From CAZLIC01 sp964559535 (GTDB taxonomy: Bacteria > Pseudomonadota > Alphaproteobacteria > Rhodobacterales > Rhodobacteraceae), in contig CAZLIC010000018.1 in assembly GCA_964559535.1 (NCBI GenBank), forward strand, positions 1-56,540: a DNA stretch of 56,540 nucleotides, in the 5' to 3' direction. Positions 32,227 through 40,866 of the stretch are shown piece by piece. A program made the position numbers and the translations under genes. Under the pieces are notes generated by a model that was not told the origin of the DNA, did not search any database, and worked only from the letters and a program-made list of their open reading frames with translations. Position 1 is the stretch's first letter, and every line of letters starts with the position of its first letter.

Positions 32227-33278
32227 TGGCCGTCACCGACAGCCCCTTCCCGAAATTGCCCGCGCGCGAAGTGTCGTGGGTCGAACGGGTGCCGCCTGCG
32301 GTGTGGCTGGTGGCGCTGGTCCTGCTGGTGATGCCGCTGATCGCCGGGGATTTCTGGCTGTTCCAGATCTTCGGCTGGACCTTCATTCTGGGCATCATTG
32401 CGCTGAGCCTGATGTTTCTGGCGGGCTATGGCGGCATGGTCAGCCTGATCCAGATGTCGGTGGCGGCGATGGGTGGCTACGGGGTGGCGATCCTGGGTAC
32501 CTCGGGGGTGACCGACATCTCGCTGGGTTGGCCGTGGTGGCTGTACGTGCCGGTGTCGATCCTGATTGCCACGGTGTTCGGCACGCTGGTGGGAGCGCTG
32601 GCGGTGCGCACCGAGGGCATCTACACGATCATGATCACGCTGGCCATCGCCAGCGCCTTTTTCTACTTCGCGCGGCAGAACTACGAGATTTTCAACGGCT
32701 ATTCCGGGTTCAACCTGATCCTTCCGCCCGCCCTGTTCGGGGTGGACTGGCGGCAGCCGGTGCCTTTCTACTATCTGACGCTGGGCTGCGCGGTGATTGC
32801 GTACTTCCTGGTCGTCTATGTGTCGCGGTCGCCGTTCGGGCTGGCCTTGCAGGGCGTGCGAGACAACCCGCGGCGGATGGCGGCGCTGGGCTACAACGTG
32901 ATGGCGCACCGGGTGGCGGCCTACACCTTTGCCAGCGTGATTGCCGCGGTGGGGGGCATCCTGCTGGTGTGGCAGAACGCGCAGATATCTCCGGGCACGG
33001 CGGGCATTCCGGCGGTGATCGACATACTGGTGATTGCCGTGGTGGGTGGCGTGCGGCGGCCGCTGGGGCCGTTCATCGGGGCGTTCATCTATGTGCTGTT
33101 GCGCACCTTCAGCCCTGACGTGCTGGAGATTTTCGGGCTGTCGAACGAGCGGTTCAAGACGCTGATCGGCCTGGGTTTTCTGGTGGTGGTGTTCTTCTCG
33201 CCCGATGGCGTGCTGGGCCTGTGGGACCGCTGGCGCGCCCGCCGGTCGCGCGATCCTTTGACGGGGGCCGAGCAATGA
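32226..33278 (+). CDS. LIV-type ABC transporter permease (LivM-like)
   Basis: A 350-residue second permease. It has the LivM core: FQIFGWTFILGIIALSLMFLAGYGGMVSLIQMSVAAMGGYGVAILG, YTIMITLAIASAFFYFARQNYEIFNGYSG, the cytoplasmic coupling segment RSPFGLALQGVRDNPRRMAALGYNVMAHR, and a late GGVRRPLGPFIGAF. It overlaps the previous gene by one base and the following ATPase by ATGA. Together with the first permease it forms the membrane channel of the importer. Confidence 0.92.
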   Translation: MAVTDSPFPKLPAREVSWVERVPPAVWLVALVLLVMPLIAGDFWLFQIFGWTFILGIIALSLMFLAGYGGMVSLIQMSVAAMGGYGVAILGTSGVTDISLGWPWWLYVPVSILIATVFGTLVGALAVRTEGIYTIMITLAIASAFFYFARQNYEIFNGYSGFNLILPPALFGVDWRQPVPFYYLTLGCAVIAYFLVVYVSRSPFGLALQGVRDNPRRMAALGYNVMAHRVAAYTFASVIAAVGGILLVWQNAQISPGTAGIPAVIDILVIAVVGGVRRPLGPFIGAFIYVLLRTFSPDVLEIFGLSNERFKTLIGLGFLVVVFFSPDGVLGLWDRWRARRSRDPLTGAEQ

Positions 33279-34066
33279 GCGACGCCTCTGCCGCACTGGC
33301 CTCGGTGTCCACCGGCAACGCGCTGGAACTGCGCGGTGTGACCAAGCTGTTCGGTGCGCTGGCGGCGATTTCCGACATCACCTTCAGCGTGCGGCCGGGG
33401 GAACGGCGGGCGGTGCTGGGGTCGAACGGGGCGGGCAAGACCACGCTGTTCAACTGCATCACCGGGGATTTCCTGCCCACCAGCGGCACGATCCGGCTGT
33501 TCGGCGAGGATGTGACGGCGTTCCCGGCCTATGAGCGCATCCGGCGCGGGCTGCGGCGGACCTATCAGATTTCGCTGCTGTTCGGCGGGCTGAACGTGGC
33601 CGACAACGTGTATCTGGCCTGTCGGGGCGTTTCGAGGGGCCGGTTTTCGCTGCTGAGGCCCCGGCGGGGCGATCCTTTGCTGACGCGCGCCGCGGAACTG
33701 ATCGAGGCGGTGCGGCTGACGGCGGTGCGCGAGACGCTGGTGGCGAACCTGAGTTACGGCCAGCAGCGGCAGCTGGAAATTGCGCTGGCGCTGGCGGGTG
33801 CCCCGCGCTTCGTGCTGTTCGATGAACCGGCGGCAGGGCTGTCGCCGACCGAGCGGCGTGATCTGGTGGCGATTCTGACCGGCCTGCCGCGGCACATCGG
33901 CTTTATCATCATCGAGCACGACATGGACGTGGCGCTGCGCGTCGCGGAAAGCGTGACGATGCTGCACAATGGCCGCGTCTTCAAGGAAGGCACGCCGCAG
34001 GAAATCGAGGACGACCCCGAGGTGCAGGAACTGTATCTGGGCGACGGGAGCCATGCCCATGGCTGA
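33275..34066 (+). CDS. LIV-type ABC transporter ATPase (LivG-like)
   Basis: A 263-residue nucleotide-binding subunit. Walker A is GSNGAGKTTLFNC (about residues 49-61), the Q-loop region is RTYQISLLFGGL, the signature is LSYGQQRQLEIALALA and Walker B is FVLFDEPAAGLSP. The C-terminal insertion typical of LivG (VMLHNGRVFKEGTPQEIEDDPEVQELYLG) is present. The start overlaps the LivM stop (ATGA), and the end overlaps the next ATPase gene by 8 bp. Confidence 0.94.
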   Translation: MSDASAALASVSTGNALELRGVTKLFGALAAISDITFSVRPGERRAVLGSNGAGKTTLFNCITGDFLPTSGTIRLFGEDVTAFPAYERIRRGLRRTYQISLLFGGLNVADNVYLACRGVSRGRFSLLRPRRGDPLLTRAAELIEAVRLTAVRETLVANLSYGQQRQLEIALALAGAPRFVLFDEPAAGLSPTERRDLVAILTGLPRHIGFIIIEHDMDVALRVAESVTMLHNGRVFKEGTPQEIEDDPEVQELYLGDGSHAHG

Positions 34067-36218
34067 GCGGTCGCGTGGTCCTGCGCTGGAGGTGAAGGGG
34101 CTGAACGTCTTCTACGGCGCGTCGCATGCCTTGCAGGGGGTGGACCTGCGGCTGGACCGCGGCGTGCTGTCGGTCGTGGGCCGCAACGGCATGGGAAAGA
34201 CCACGCTGTGCAAGGCGATCATGGGGCTGGTGCCGGTGGCCAGTGGCACCATCAGTTTCGGCGGGCAGGTGCTGAACGGCAAGGGGTCGGCCGAGATCGC
34301 GCGGATGGGCATCGGCTATGTCCCGCAGGGGCGGCGGCTGTGGCGGTCGCTGACGGTGGACGAGCATCTGAAGATGGTGGCGCGGCCGGGCGGCGCGTGG
34401 TCGATCGAGCGGGTCTATGCCACCTTCCCCCGGCTGGGAGAGCGGAAATCCAACGGCGGCGGGCAGTTGTCGGGGGGCGAGCAGCAGATGCTGGCGATTG
34501 CCCGTGCCCTGCTGACCAACCCCAAACTTCTGGTGATGGACGAGCCGACCGAAGGCCTGGCGCCGGTGATCGTGGCGCAGGTCGAGGAGATGCTGGTCCG
34601 GCTGGGCGAAGAGGGCGACATCGACGTTCTGGTGATCGAACAGAACATCGGCGTGGCCTGCGCTGTGGCCGACCATGTGGCGATCATGGTGAACGGCCGC
34701 ATCAACCGGATGGCACCCGCGCGGGAACTGGCGGGCGACCGGGCGCTGCAGCAGCGGCTTCTGGGCGTGGGGCGGCACGGGCACGAAGATACGCCCGAGG
34801 CGCCGGGTGAGGCGAATCCCGCAGCGGCCCCGTCGGTTGCGCCCAAGATTTATTTGGCCAATCCCAAGCTCCCCACCCGGTGGAGCCAGCCGGTGCCGGT
34901 GGCCCAGCTGGAGGCGATGGCACGGGTGGTGACCACGCAGGCGCTGTCGGTGCCGTCTGCCGACCTGCGGCCCTTGGCGGTGGTGGGGCAGCAGGTGGTG
35001 CTGGTGGCCGGCACGCTGGACACCAAGGGCGAGGAGTTGCGCTTTGTGCGCGACATCATCCGGGCGGCCGGGCTGCCGGTGCGGCTGGTGGACCTTTCGA
35101 CCAGCGGCACGCACACCGGCGCCGACATTTCGGCGCATCAGGTGGCGGCCTTCCATCCGCGCGGGGCAGCTGGCGTTTTCACCGGCGACCGGGGGCAGTC
35201 GGTCGCGGGCATGACGCTGGCCTTCGCGCGCTGGATGGCGCAGGCGCAGGGGGTGGCGGGCATCATTTCCGCGGGTGGTTCTGGCGGCACGGCGATTGTG
35301 ACGCCGGCCATGCGGGCACTGCCGGTGGGCGTGCCGAAGCTGATGGTTTCCACCGTCGCCAGTGGCGAGGTGCGGCAGTACGTGGGGCCGGCCGACATTT
35401 TGATGATGCACTCGGTGGCCGATGTGCAGGGGCTGAACGCGATCACCGAAGAGGTGCTGACGAACGCGGCCAATGCGCTGGTCGGCATGGTGCAGGCGCG
35501 CAAGGCGGCACGTCCGAAGGGGCCGCGGAAGCCCGCGGTGGCGCTGACCATGTTCGGCGTGACCACACCGGCGGTGCAGCAGGTGACGGCGGCGCTGAAG
35601 GAGGAATGGGACTGCCTGGTGTTCCACGCCACCGGCATCGGCGGGCAGTCGATGGAAAAGCTGGTGGATTCGGGCAAGGTGGCCGGGGCCATCGACCTGA
35701 CCACGACCGAAGTGTGCGACCTGCTGTTCGGCGGCGTGTTCCCGGCGGACCCCGACCGCTTCGGCGCCTTCATCCGCACGAAGCTGCCCTGGATCGGGTC
35801 GGTTGGCGCGCTGGACATGGTGAACTTCGGCGCGCCGGAAACGGTGCCGGAGCGGTACAAGGGGCGGCTGTTCTATCCCCACAACCCGCAGGTGACGCTG
35901 ATGCGCACCACGGTGGATGAAAACGCGCAGATCGGCCGCTGGATCGGCGAGCGGGTGAACCGGATGGAGGGCCCGGTACGGCTGTTCCTGCCCGAGGGCG
36001 GCGTGTCGGCGCTGGACGCGCCCGGCAAGGCGTTCCACGACCCCATGGCGCGGGGCACGCTGTTTCAGGCGCTGGAATCCACGGTGCGGACAACCCCCAC
36101 CCGGCAAGTGATCCGCCTGCCGCATCACATCAACGACCCGGCCTTTGCCGCGGCCGTGGTCGCGGCCTTCCGCGACCTGTCGGGCGGCAAGGTGCGGCGC
36201 AAGGAGGCCCGCAGGTGA
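34059..36218 (+). CDS. Fusion of LivF-like ABC ATPase and Tm-1-like (UPF0261) domain
   Basis: A 719-residue fusion. Residues about 8-235 are a complete LivF ATPase: Walker A GRNGMGKTTLC, signature LSGGEQQMLAIARALL and Walker B LLVMDEPTEGLAP. After a Pro/Ala linker (about 240-300), residues about 305-715 are a UPF0261/Tm-1-like ATP-binding domain: VVLVAGTLDTKGEELRFVRD, GGSGGTAIVTPAMRALPVGVPKLMVSTVASGEVRQYVG, FGVTTPAVQQV, ATGIGGQSMEKL and FLPEGGVSALDAPG. In tomato, Tm-1 has this domain joined to a PEP-hydrolase-like barrel, the product of the very next gene here. GGGAG lies 8 bases before the ATG at 34059. The fusion ties a transporter ATPase to an enzyme domain of unknown activity. Confidence 0.9.
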   Translation: MAERSRGPALEVKGLNVFYGASHALQGVDLRLDRGVLSVVGRNGMGKTTLCKAIMGLVPVASGTISFGGQVLNGKGSAEIARMGIGYVPQGRRLWRSLTVDEHLKMVARPGGAWSIERVYATFPRLGERKSNGGGQLSGGEQQMLAIARALLTNPKLLVMDEPTEGLAPVIVAQVEEMLVRLGEEGDIDVLVIEQNIGVACAVADHVAIMVNGRINRMAPARELAGDRALQQRLLGVGRHGHEDTPEAPGEANPAAAPSVAPKIYLANPKLPTRWSQPVPVAQLEAMARVVTTQALSVPSADLRPLAVVGQQVVLVAGTLDTKGEELRFVRDIIRAAGLPVRLVDLSTSGTHTGADISAHQVAAFHPRGAAGVFTGDRGQSVAGMTLAFARWMAQAQGVAGIISAGGSGGTAIVTPAMRALPVGVPKLMVSTVASGEVRQYVGPADILMMHSVADVQGLNAITEEVLTNAANALVGMVQARKAARPKGPRKPAVALTMFGVTTPAVQQVTAALKEEWDCLVFHATGIGGQSMEKLVDSGKVAGAIDLTTTEVCDLLFGGVFPADPDRFGAFIRTKLPWIGSVGALDMVNFGAPETVPERYKGRLFYPHNPQVTLMRTTVDENAQIGRWIGERVNRMEGPVRLFLPEGGVSALDAPGKAFHDPMARGTLFQALESTVRTTPTRQVIRLPHHINDPAFAAAVVAAFRDLSGGKVRRKEARR

Positions 36219-37045
36219 CACGTGAACAGATCATGGAACGCTTCAGGGGAATGGTCGCGCGGGGCGAGCCCATCGTGGGCGGCGGCGCGGGCACCGGCCT
36301 GTCGGCCAAGTGCGAAGAGGCGGGCGGCATCGACCTGATCGTGATCTACAACTCGGGCCGCTACCGCATGGCGGGGCGGGGGTCTCTGGCCGGGCTGATG
36401 CCCTATGGCGATGCGAATGCCATCGTCATGGAAATGGCGGCCGAGGTGCTGCCGGTGGTGAAGCACACGCCGGTGCTGGCGGGCGTCTGCGCGACCGACC
36501 CGTTCCGGGTGATGGACCGGTTTCTGGACGAGGTGAAGGCCACGGGGTTTGCAGGCGTGCAAAATTTTCCCACCGTGGGGCTGATCGACGGCGTTTTCCG
36601 GGCGAACCTTGAGGAAACGGGGATGTCCTATGCGCAGGAGGTCGAGATGATCCGCCTGGCGCGGGGCAAGGACCTGCTGACAACGCCGTATGTGTTTTCC
36701 GAAGCCGATGCGGCGGCGATGGCCGGGGCGGGGGCCGATATTGTCGTGTGCCATCTGGGACTTACCACCGGCGGTTCCATTGGCGCGGAAACCTCGCTTA
36801 AGCTGGCCGACTGTCCTGCACTAGTCGATCGGTGGGCGGCGGCAGCGCTGGCGGTGAACCCGGATGTCATTGTGCTGGTGCACGGCGGGCCGGTGGCGAT
36901 GCCCGACGATGCCGCCTTCGTGCTGGCGCACACCACGCACTGCCACGGCTTCTACGGCGCCAGCTCGATGGAGCGGCTGCCGACCGAAATTGCACTGACC
37001 GAACAGACCCGTGCGTTCAAGCGCATCCAGGGCCGCCAGAAGTAG
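36215..37045 (+). CDS. PEP-hydrolase-like TIM-barrel protein (C-terminal half of Tm-1)
   Basis: A 276-residue protein of the phosphoenolpyruvate hydrolase-like family (PF09370 type), the TIM-barrel half of Tm-1. Visible stretches are IVGGGAGTGLSAKCEEAGGIDLIVIYNSGRYRMAGRGSLAGLMPYGDAN, GVCATDPFR, GFAGVQNFPTVGLIDGVFR and the end HCHGFYGASSMERLP. It begins with GTG overlapping the preceding stop (GTGA). The enzymatic activity of this family is not established; the name comes from similarity to PEP mutase-like barrels. The next gene starts 14 bp later. Confidence 0.88.
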   Translation: MTREQIMERFRGMVARGEPIVGGGAGTGLSAKCEEAGGIDLIVIYNSGRYRMAGRGSLAGLMPYGDANAIVMEMAAEVLPVVKHTPVLAGVCATDPFRVMDRFLDEVKATGFAGVQNFPTVGLIDGVFRANLEETGMSYAQEVEMIRLARGKDLLTTPYVFSEADAAAMAGAGADIVVCHLGLTTGGSIGAETSLKLADCPALVDRWAAAALAVNPDVIVLVHGGPVAMPDDAAFVLAHTTHCHGFYGASSMERLPTEIALTEQTRAFKRIQGRQK

Positions 37046-37058
37046 GGGAATCGAACAC

Positions 37059-39989
37059 ATGACCGGGCAACTGATCGGACAACTGATCCTCTGGCTGATC
37101 GTGATCGTCGTCGCCGTCTTCATCCTGTACTGGGTGATGCACTGGCTTTACCGGCGGTCGACCAAGGAAGTCGCCTTCGTCCGCACCGGGTTTCTGGGCG
37201 AGAAGGTGGTGATCGACGGCGGCGCCTTCGTCTGGCCGATCATCCACGACATCACGCCGGTGAACATGAACGTGCTGCCGCTGCGCGTCAGCCGCACTGC
37301 GCGGGATGCGCTGATCACGCATGACCGGATGCGGGTGGATGTCGAGGCCGAGTTCTATGTGCGCGTGCGGCCGGTGCGCGAGGCTGTGGCGATGGCGGCC
37401 AGCACGCTGGGCCGCCGCACGCTGGACCCGGCGAACCTGCATTCGCTGCTGTCGGGCAAGTTCGAAAGCGCCATGCGCGCCGTGGCGGCCGAGATGGACA
37501 TGGGCTCGATGCACGAACAGCGCGGCAGCTATGTGGCCCGTGTGCGCGAGGCGGCGCAGGAGGACCTGGAGAAGAACGGGCTGGAGCTTGAGAGTGTCGC
37601 GATCCTGGACATTGACCAGACGGCACTGGAATTCTTCAATCCGTCCAACCGGTTCGACGCCGAAGGTCTGACCAGCCTGATCCGCGACATCGAGGACCGC
37701 CGCCGCCTGCGCAATGACATCGAGCAGGACACGATGATCCAGATCCGCAGTCGCAACCTGCAAGCCGAGAAAGAGGCGCTGGAGATCGAACGCGAATCCG
37801 AGGAAGCGCGGCTGAGCCAGGAGCGGGATGTGGAGTTCCGCCGTGCGCAGCAGCGGGCGGAACTGGCGCGCGAACGGGCCGAGCGCGACACCGAGGCGGA
37901 ACAGGCGCAGATCACCGCGCGCGAGGCCATCGAGAAGGCGCGGATTTCCAACGAGCGGGCGATTGCCGAGGCGAGGATCGCGTCGGAACGCGATGTTCGC
38001 ACACGGGAAATCGCCCGGGCCAAGGCGATTGAGTCTGACGAGATCGCGGCCAAGCAAGAGATCGAGCAGGCGCGCATCCTGCAGGAGCGGGCAGTGCGCG
38101 AATCGCGTATCGAGAACGAGCAGATGACGCAGGCGCGCGAGATTACCCGCACGCGCGAAATCGAGGCAGCCGAGATTTCGGCCCGCGAGGCGACCGAGAC
38201 GGCGCGCATTGCACAGGAAAAGGCGGTGACCGAGGCGCGCATCGCCCGGGACCGCGAGACGCAGGGCCTTGAGATCGAACGCCAGCGCACCATCGAGCAG
38301 GCCGAGATCGTGGCGCGCGAGGAGACCGAGAAGCGGCGGATGGCGCAGACGCTGCTTCTGACCCAGACCCGCATCCGCGGCGAGGAAACCATCCGCAAGC
38401 AGGAGATCGAGCGGCAGAAGTCGCTGGAAGCGCTGGAGATTGCGGCCCGCGAGGAAACCGAGCGGCTGCGCATCGCGCAGGGCGCGCAGGTGAACGAGGC
38501 GCGCATTGCCGAGGACCGCCGCATCCGCGAGCTGGAGATTGCGCGGCAGCAGGCCGTCGAGGCGGCCGAGATTGCCGCGGTACAGGCGACCGAGGCGGCA
38601 CGGATTGCACAGGAAAAGGCGCTGGCCGCCGAACGGATTGCCGCCGACGGCGAGACGCGCGGGCAGGAGATCAGCCGCGACCAGGCGCTGGACGAGGCGC
38701 GGGTGGCAGCCGAAGAGGCGGTGGAGGCGGCGCGGATCGCGCAGCGGCGGAAGCTCGAGGCCGACCGGATTGCCGCGGCCGAGGCGACGCAGGCGCGCGA
38801 GATCGCCCAGCGGCGCAAGCTGGACGGCGAGCGGATCGCCGCGGAAGAGGCCGTGCGTGCACGGGAAATCGCCCGCGAGAAAGAAATCGAGGCGGCCGAG
38901 ATTGCGAAGCGCGAAGCCACCGAACGGGCCCGCATTGCCGCCGAACTGGCGTTGGAAGAGGACCGTATCGGCAGCCAGCGGACGCGCGAAGTGACGGGAA
39001 TCGAGGCCAAGCGCGCGGTGGAATCGGCCGAGCAGGCGCGGGTCGTGTCGCTGGCCGGAGAGCGGGCCAAGGCGGCCGCCGCCGAGGCCAGCGTGCGGCA
39101 GGCGCAGATTGCCGCGCAGCGTGACGTCGAAGCCGCCGAGGTGGACCGCGAGCGGGTGGTCGAGACGGCGCGTGTCGAGCGGAAGCGTTCGTTGGAGCAA
39201 CTCGAAATCGCCAGGGTGCAGGCGCTGCGCGAGGCCGAGATCGAGAGCCGCGAGGATGTCGAACGGGCGCGGATTGCCAGCGAGCGGTCCTTGGACGAAA
39301 TCCGCATCGACCACGAGACGGTGCGGCGTCGGCTGGAGGTGGCGCGCGAACAGGCGGTCGAGACGGTGCAGATGGAGAAGGCCATCGCGCTGTACAAGAA
39401 GTCGCTTGAGGAGAGTGCCGCACGGGCGGAATCGGATGCCGCGCGGGCCTTGGCGACGCAGGCCGAAGAGCGCGTCAAGACCGTGCGCGAGACCGAGGTG
39501 GCAAACCGTCGCAAGTCGGTGGACGTGACCATGGCCGAGAAGGCCGCAGCCGAGGCGGCGCTGATGGCGCAGGCCGCACAGGTGCGCGCGGCGGTCGAGG
39601 CCGAGGCGGCGAAGCTTTTGAACGAGGCCGAGAACATCCTGACCGACGAGGCGCGGCATTCGCTGTTCAAGCGCAAGATGCTGGAGCATGTCGAAGGGAT
39701 CGTGGCGGCCAGCGTCAAGCCGCTGGAGAAGATCCAGGATATCCGCATCATGCAGCTGGCCGGGATGGGCGGCGATGGCGGCGGCAGCGGCGGGGCCAGC
39801 CCGACGGACGAGGTGATCAACTCGGCGCTCCGGTACCGCGTGCAGGCGCCGCTGATCGACAGCCTGCTGTCCGACATCGGCATCGAGGGCGGCAGCCTTG
39901 CCAAGCAGGGCGGGTTGATCCGCGAGGCGAGCGACATGAGCCGGATCGCGGCGGACGTGGCGAAAAAAGCGCCGCAGGAGAAGAAGTGA
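37059..39989 (+). CDS. Giant flotillin/SPFH protein with 11-residue coiled-coil repeats
   Basis: A 976-residue membrane protein, about twice the usual size of bacterial flotillins. A transmembrane helix lies at residues about 5-30. The SPFH domain spans about 35-205 (STKEVAFVRTGFLGEKVVIDGGAFVWPIIHDI, NMNVLPLRVSRTARDALITHDRMRVDVEAEFYVRV). Residues about 225-770 are a continuous chain of 11-residue units with Ile or Val at the fourth place (such as AREITRTREIE, AAEISAREATE), which predicts a right-handed coiled coil. Higher order 44-residue repeats are visible. The C-terminus (about 780-976) carries flotillin-like KKSLEESAARAES and a Gly-rich linker. It shares an operon with an ABC importer and a molybdenum hydroxylase. 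A membrane scaffold role is inferred. Confidence 0.9.
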   Translation: MTGQLIGQLILWLIVIVVAVFILYWVMHWLYRRSTKEVAFVRTGFLGEKVVIDGGAFVWPIIHDITPVNMNVLPLRVSRTARDALITHDRMRVDVEAEFYVRVRPVREAVAMAASTLGRRTLDPANLHSLLSGKFESAMRAVAAEMDMGSMHEQRGSYVARVREAAQEDLEKNGLELESVAILDIDQTALEFFNPSNRFDAEGLTSLIRDIEDRRRLRNDIEQDTMIQIRSRNLQAEKEALEIERESEEARLSQERDVEFRRAQQRAELARERAERDTEAEQAQITAREAIEKARISNERAIAEARIASERDVRTREIARAKAIESDEIAAKQEIEQARILQERAVRESRIENEQMTQAREITRTREIEAAEISAREATETARIAQEKAVTEARIARDRETQGLEIERQRTIEQAEIVAREETEKRRMAQTLLLTQTRIRGEETIRKQEIERQKSLEALEIAAREETERLRIAQGAQVNEARIAEDRRIRELEIARQQAVEAAEIAAVQATEAARIAQEKALAAERIAADGETRGQEISRDQALDEARVAAEEAVEAARIAQRRKLEADRIAAAEATQAREIAQRRKLDGERIAAEEAVRAREIAREKEIEAAEIAKREATERARIAAELALEEDRIGSQRTREVTGIEAKRAVESAEQARVVSLAGERAKAAAAEASVRQAQIAAQRDVEAAEVDRERVVETARVERKRSLEQLEIARVQALREAEIESREDVERARIASERSLDEIRIDHETVRRRLEVAREQAVETVQMEKAIALYKKSLEESAARAESDAARALATQAEERVKTVRETEVANRRKSVDVTMAEKAAAEAALMAQAAQVRAAVEAEAAKLLNEAENILTDEARHSLFKRKMLEHVEGIVAASVKPLEKIQDIRIMQLAGMGGDGGGSGGASPTDEVINSALRYRVQAPLIDSLLSDIGIEGGSLAKQGGLIREASDMSRIAADVAKKAPQEKK
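38001..38990 (+). repeat. 132-bp (44-residue) super-repeat within the flotillin gene
   Basis: Inside the coiled coil, blocks of four 11-residue units recur about seven times, each in the order xREI-x-IE, AAEI-x-ATE, xARIAQE-x, EARIAxD-x. The copies are diverged in DNA but share frame and length, with one 22-residue insertion near residue 580. They look like old internal duplications. Confidence 0.75.
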
Positions 39990-40426
39990 TGCCGCGGGTC
40001 TATGTCAGTTCGGTGATCGACGCCCCGGCGGTGCGGGTGTGGGAAAGGGTACGTGATTTCAACGGCTTGCCGCGCTGGCATCCGGCCATCCGCGACAGCC
40101 GGATCGAGAACGGCGAGCCTGCCGACCGCGTGGGCTGCGTGCGCGATTTCCACCTGCAGAACGGCGACCGCATCCGGGAACGGCTCTTGGGGCTCAGCGA
40201 CCATGACTTCTTCTGCACGTACTCGATCCTCGAAAGCCCGATGCCGCTGACCGACTATGTGGCCACCCTGCGGCTGACACCGGTGACAGACGGCGAGCGG
40301 ACCTTCATCGAATGGACCGCCGAGTTTGACTGCGCCGAAGCCGAGGCCGAGGGGCTGGTGTCGGGCATCGGGACGAACGTGTTCCAGGCGGGGTTCAACG
40401 CGCTGAAGCGGCAGATGGCAGGCTGA
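39989..40426 (+). CDS. SRPBCC-family protein (CoxG-like), copy 1
   Basis: A 145-residue START/Bet v1-fold protein. Typical stretches are YVSSVIDAPAVRVWERVRDF, LPRWHPAIRDSRIENG, DRVGCVRDFHLQNGDRIRERLLGLSD and a C-terminal helix after TPVTDGERTFIEWTAEF. In CO dehydrogenase clusters the SRPBCC protein CoxG helps attach the enzyme to the membrane. AGGAG is placed for the ATG at 39989, which overlaps the flotillin stop. The next gene is a tandem paralogue. Confidence 0.85.
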   Translation: MPRVYVSSVIDAPAVRVWERVRDFNGLPRWHPAIRDSRIENGEPADRVGCVRDFHLQNGDRIRERLLGLSDHDFFCTYSILESPMPLTDYVATLRLTPVTDGERTFIEWTAEFDCAEAEAEGLVSGIGTNVFQAGFNALKRQMAG

Positions 40427-40866
40427 TGGTCAGGGTGGTGAAAAGCACGGTGCTGGACGCGCCCGCCCTACGGGTGTGGGAGGTGCTGCGCGATTTCAAC
40501 GGGCATGACCGCTGGCACCCGATCGTGCGCGACAGCGTGGTGGAGAAGGGCTGGACGTCGGACCGGGTGGGCTGCGTGCGGCGGTTCCACCTGCAAGACG
40601 GGTCGGAACTGCGTGAGCTTCTGCTGACGCTGTCGGATGCGGACATGGCGTTTTCCTACTGCCTGCTCGACACCCCGGTGCCGCTCTTGAACTACGTCGC
40701 GCATGTACGGCTGGTGCCGGTGACGGACGGCGACCGCACCTTCTGGCACTGGGAAAGCCGGTTCGACACGCCCGCGGGGCGGGAACAGGAGTTGCGCGCG
40801 ATGGTGGCCGAGAACGTCTATCAGTCCGGGTTCGACGCGATACGCGCGCATATGGGGGCGGCATGA
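40426..40866 (+). CDS. SRPBCC-family protein (CoxG-like), copy 2
   Basis: A 146-residue paralogue of the preceding protein, with the same landmarks in the same order: VLDAPALRVWEVLRDFNG, RWHPIVRDSVVEKG, DRVGCVRRFHLQDGSELRELLLTLSD and VPVTDGDRTFWHW. It shares the stop-start overlap TGATG with copy 1 and ends in an overlap with the FAD subunit gene. The two copies have clearly diverged, so they probably have separate roles or form a heterodimer. Confidence 0.85.
   Translation: MVRVVKSTVLDAPALRVWEVLRDFNGHDRWHPIVRDSVVEKGWTSDRVGCVRRFHLQDGSELRELLLTLSDADMAFSYCLLDTPVPLLNYVAHVRLVPVTDGDRTFWHWESRFDTPAGREQELRAMVAENVYQSGFDAIRAHMGAA

Noticed and set aside
37017..39689. 890-residue minus-strand frame opposite the flotillin gene
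   Set aside because: It is a shadow of the repetitive plus-strand gene, Leu/Arg-rich, without a family or ribosome site.
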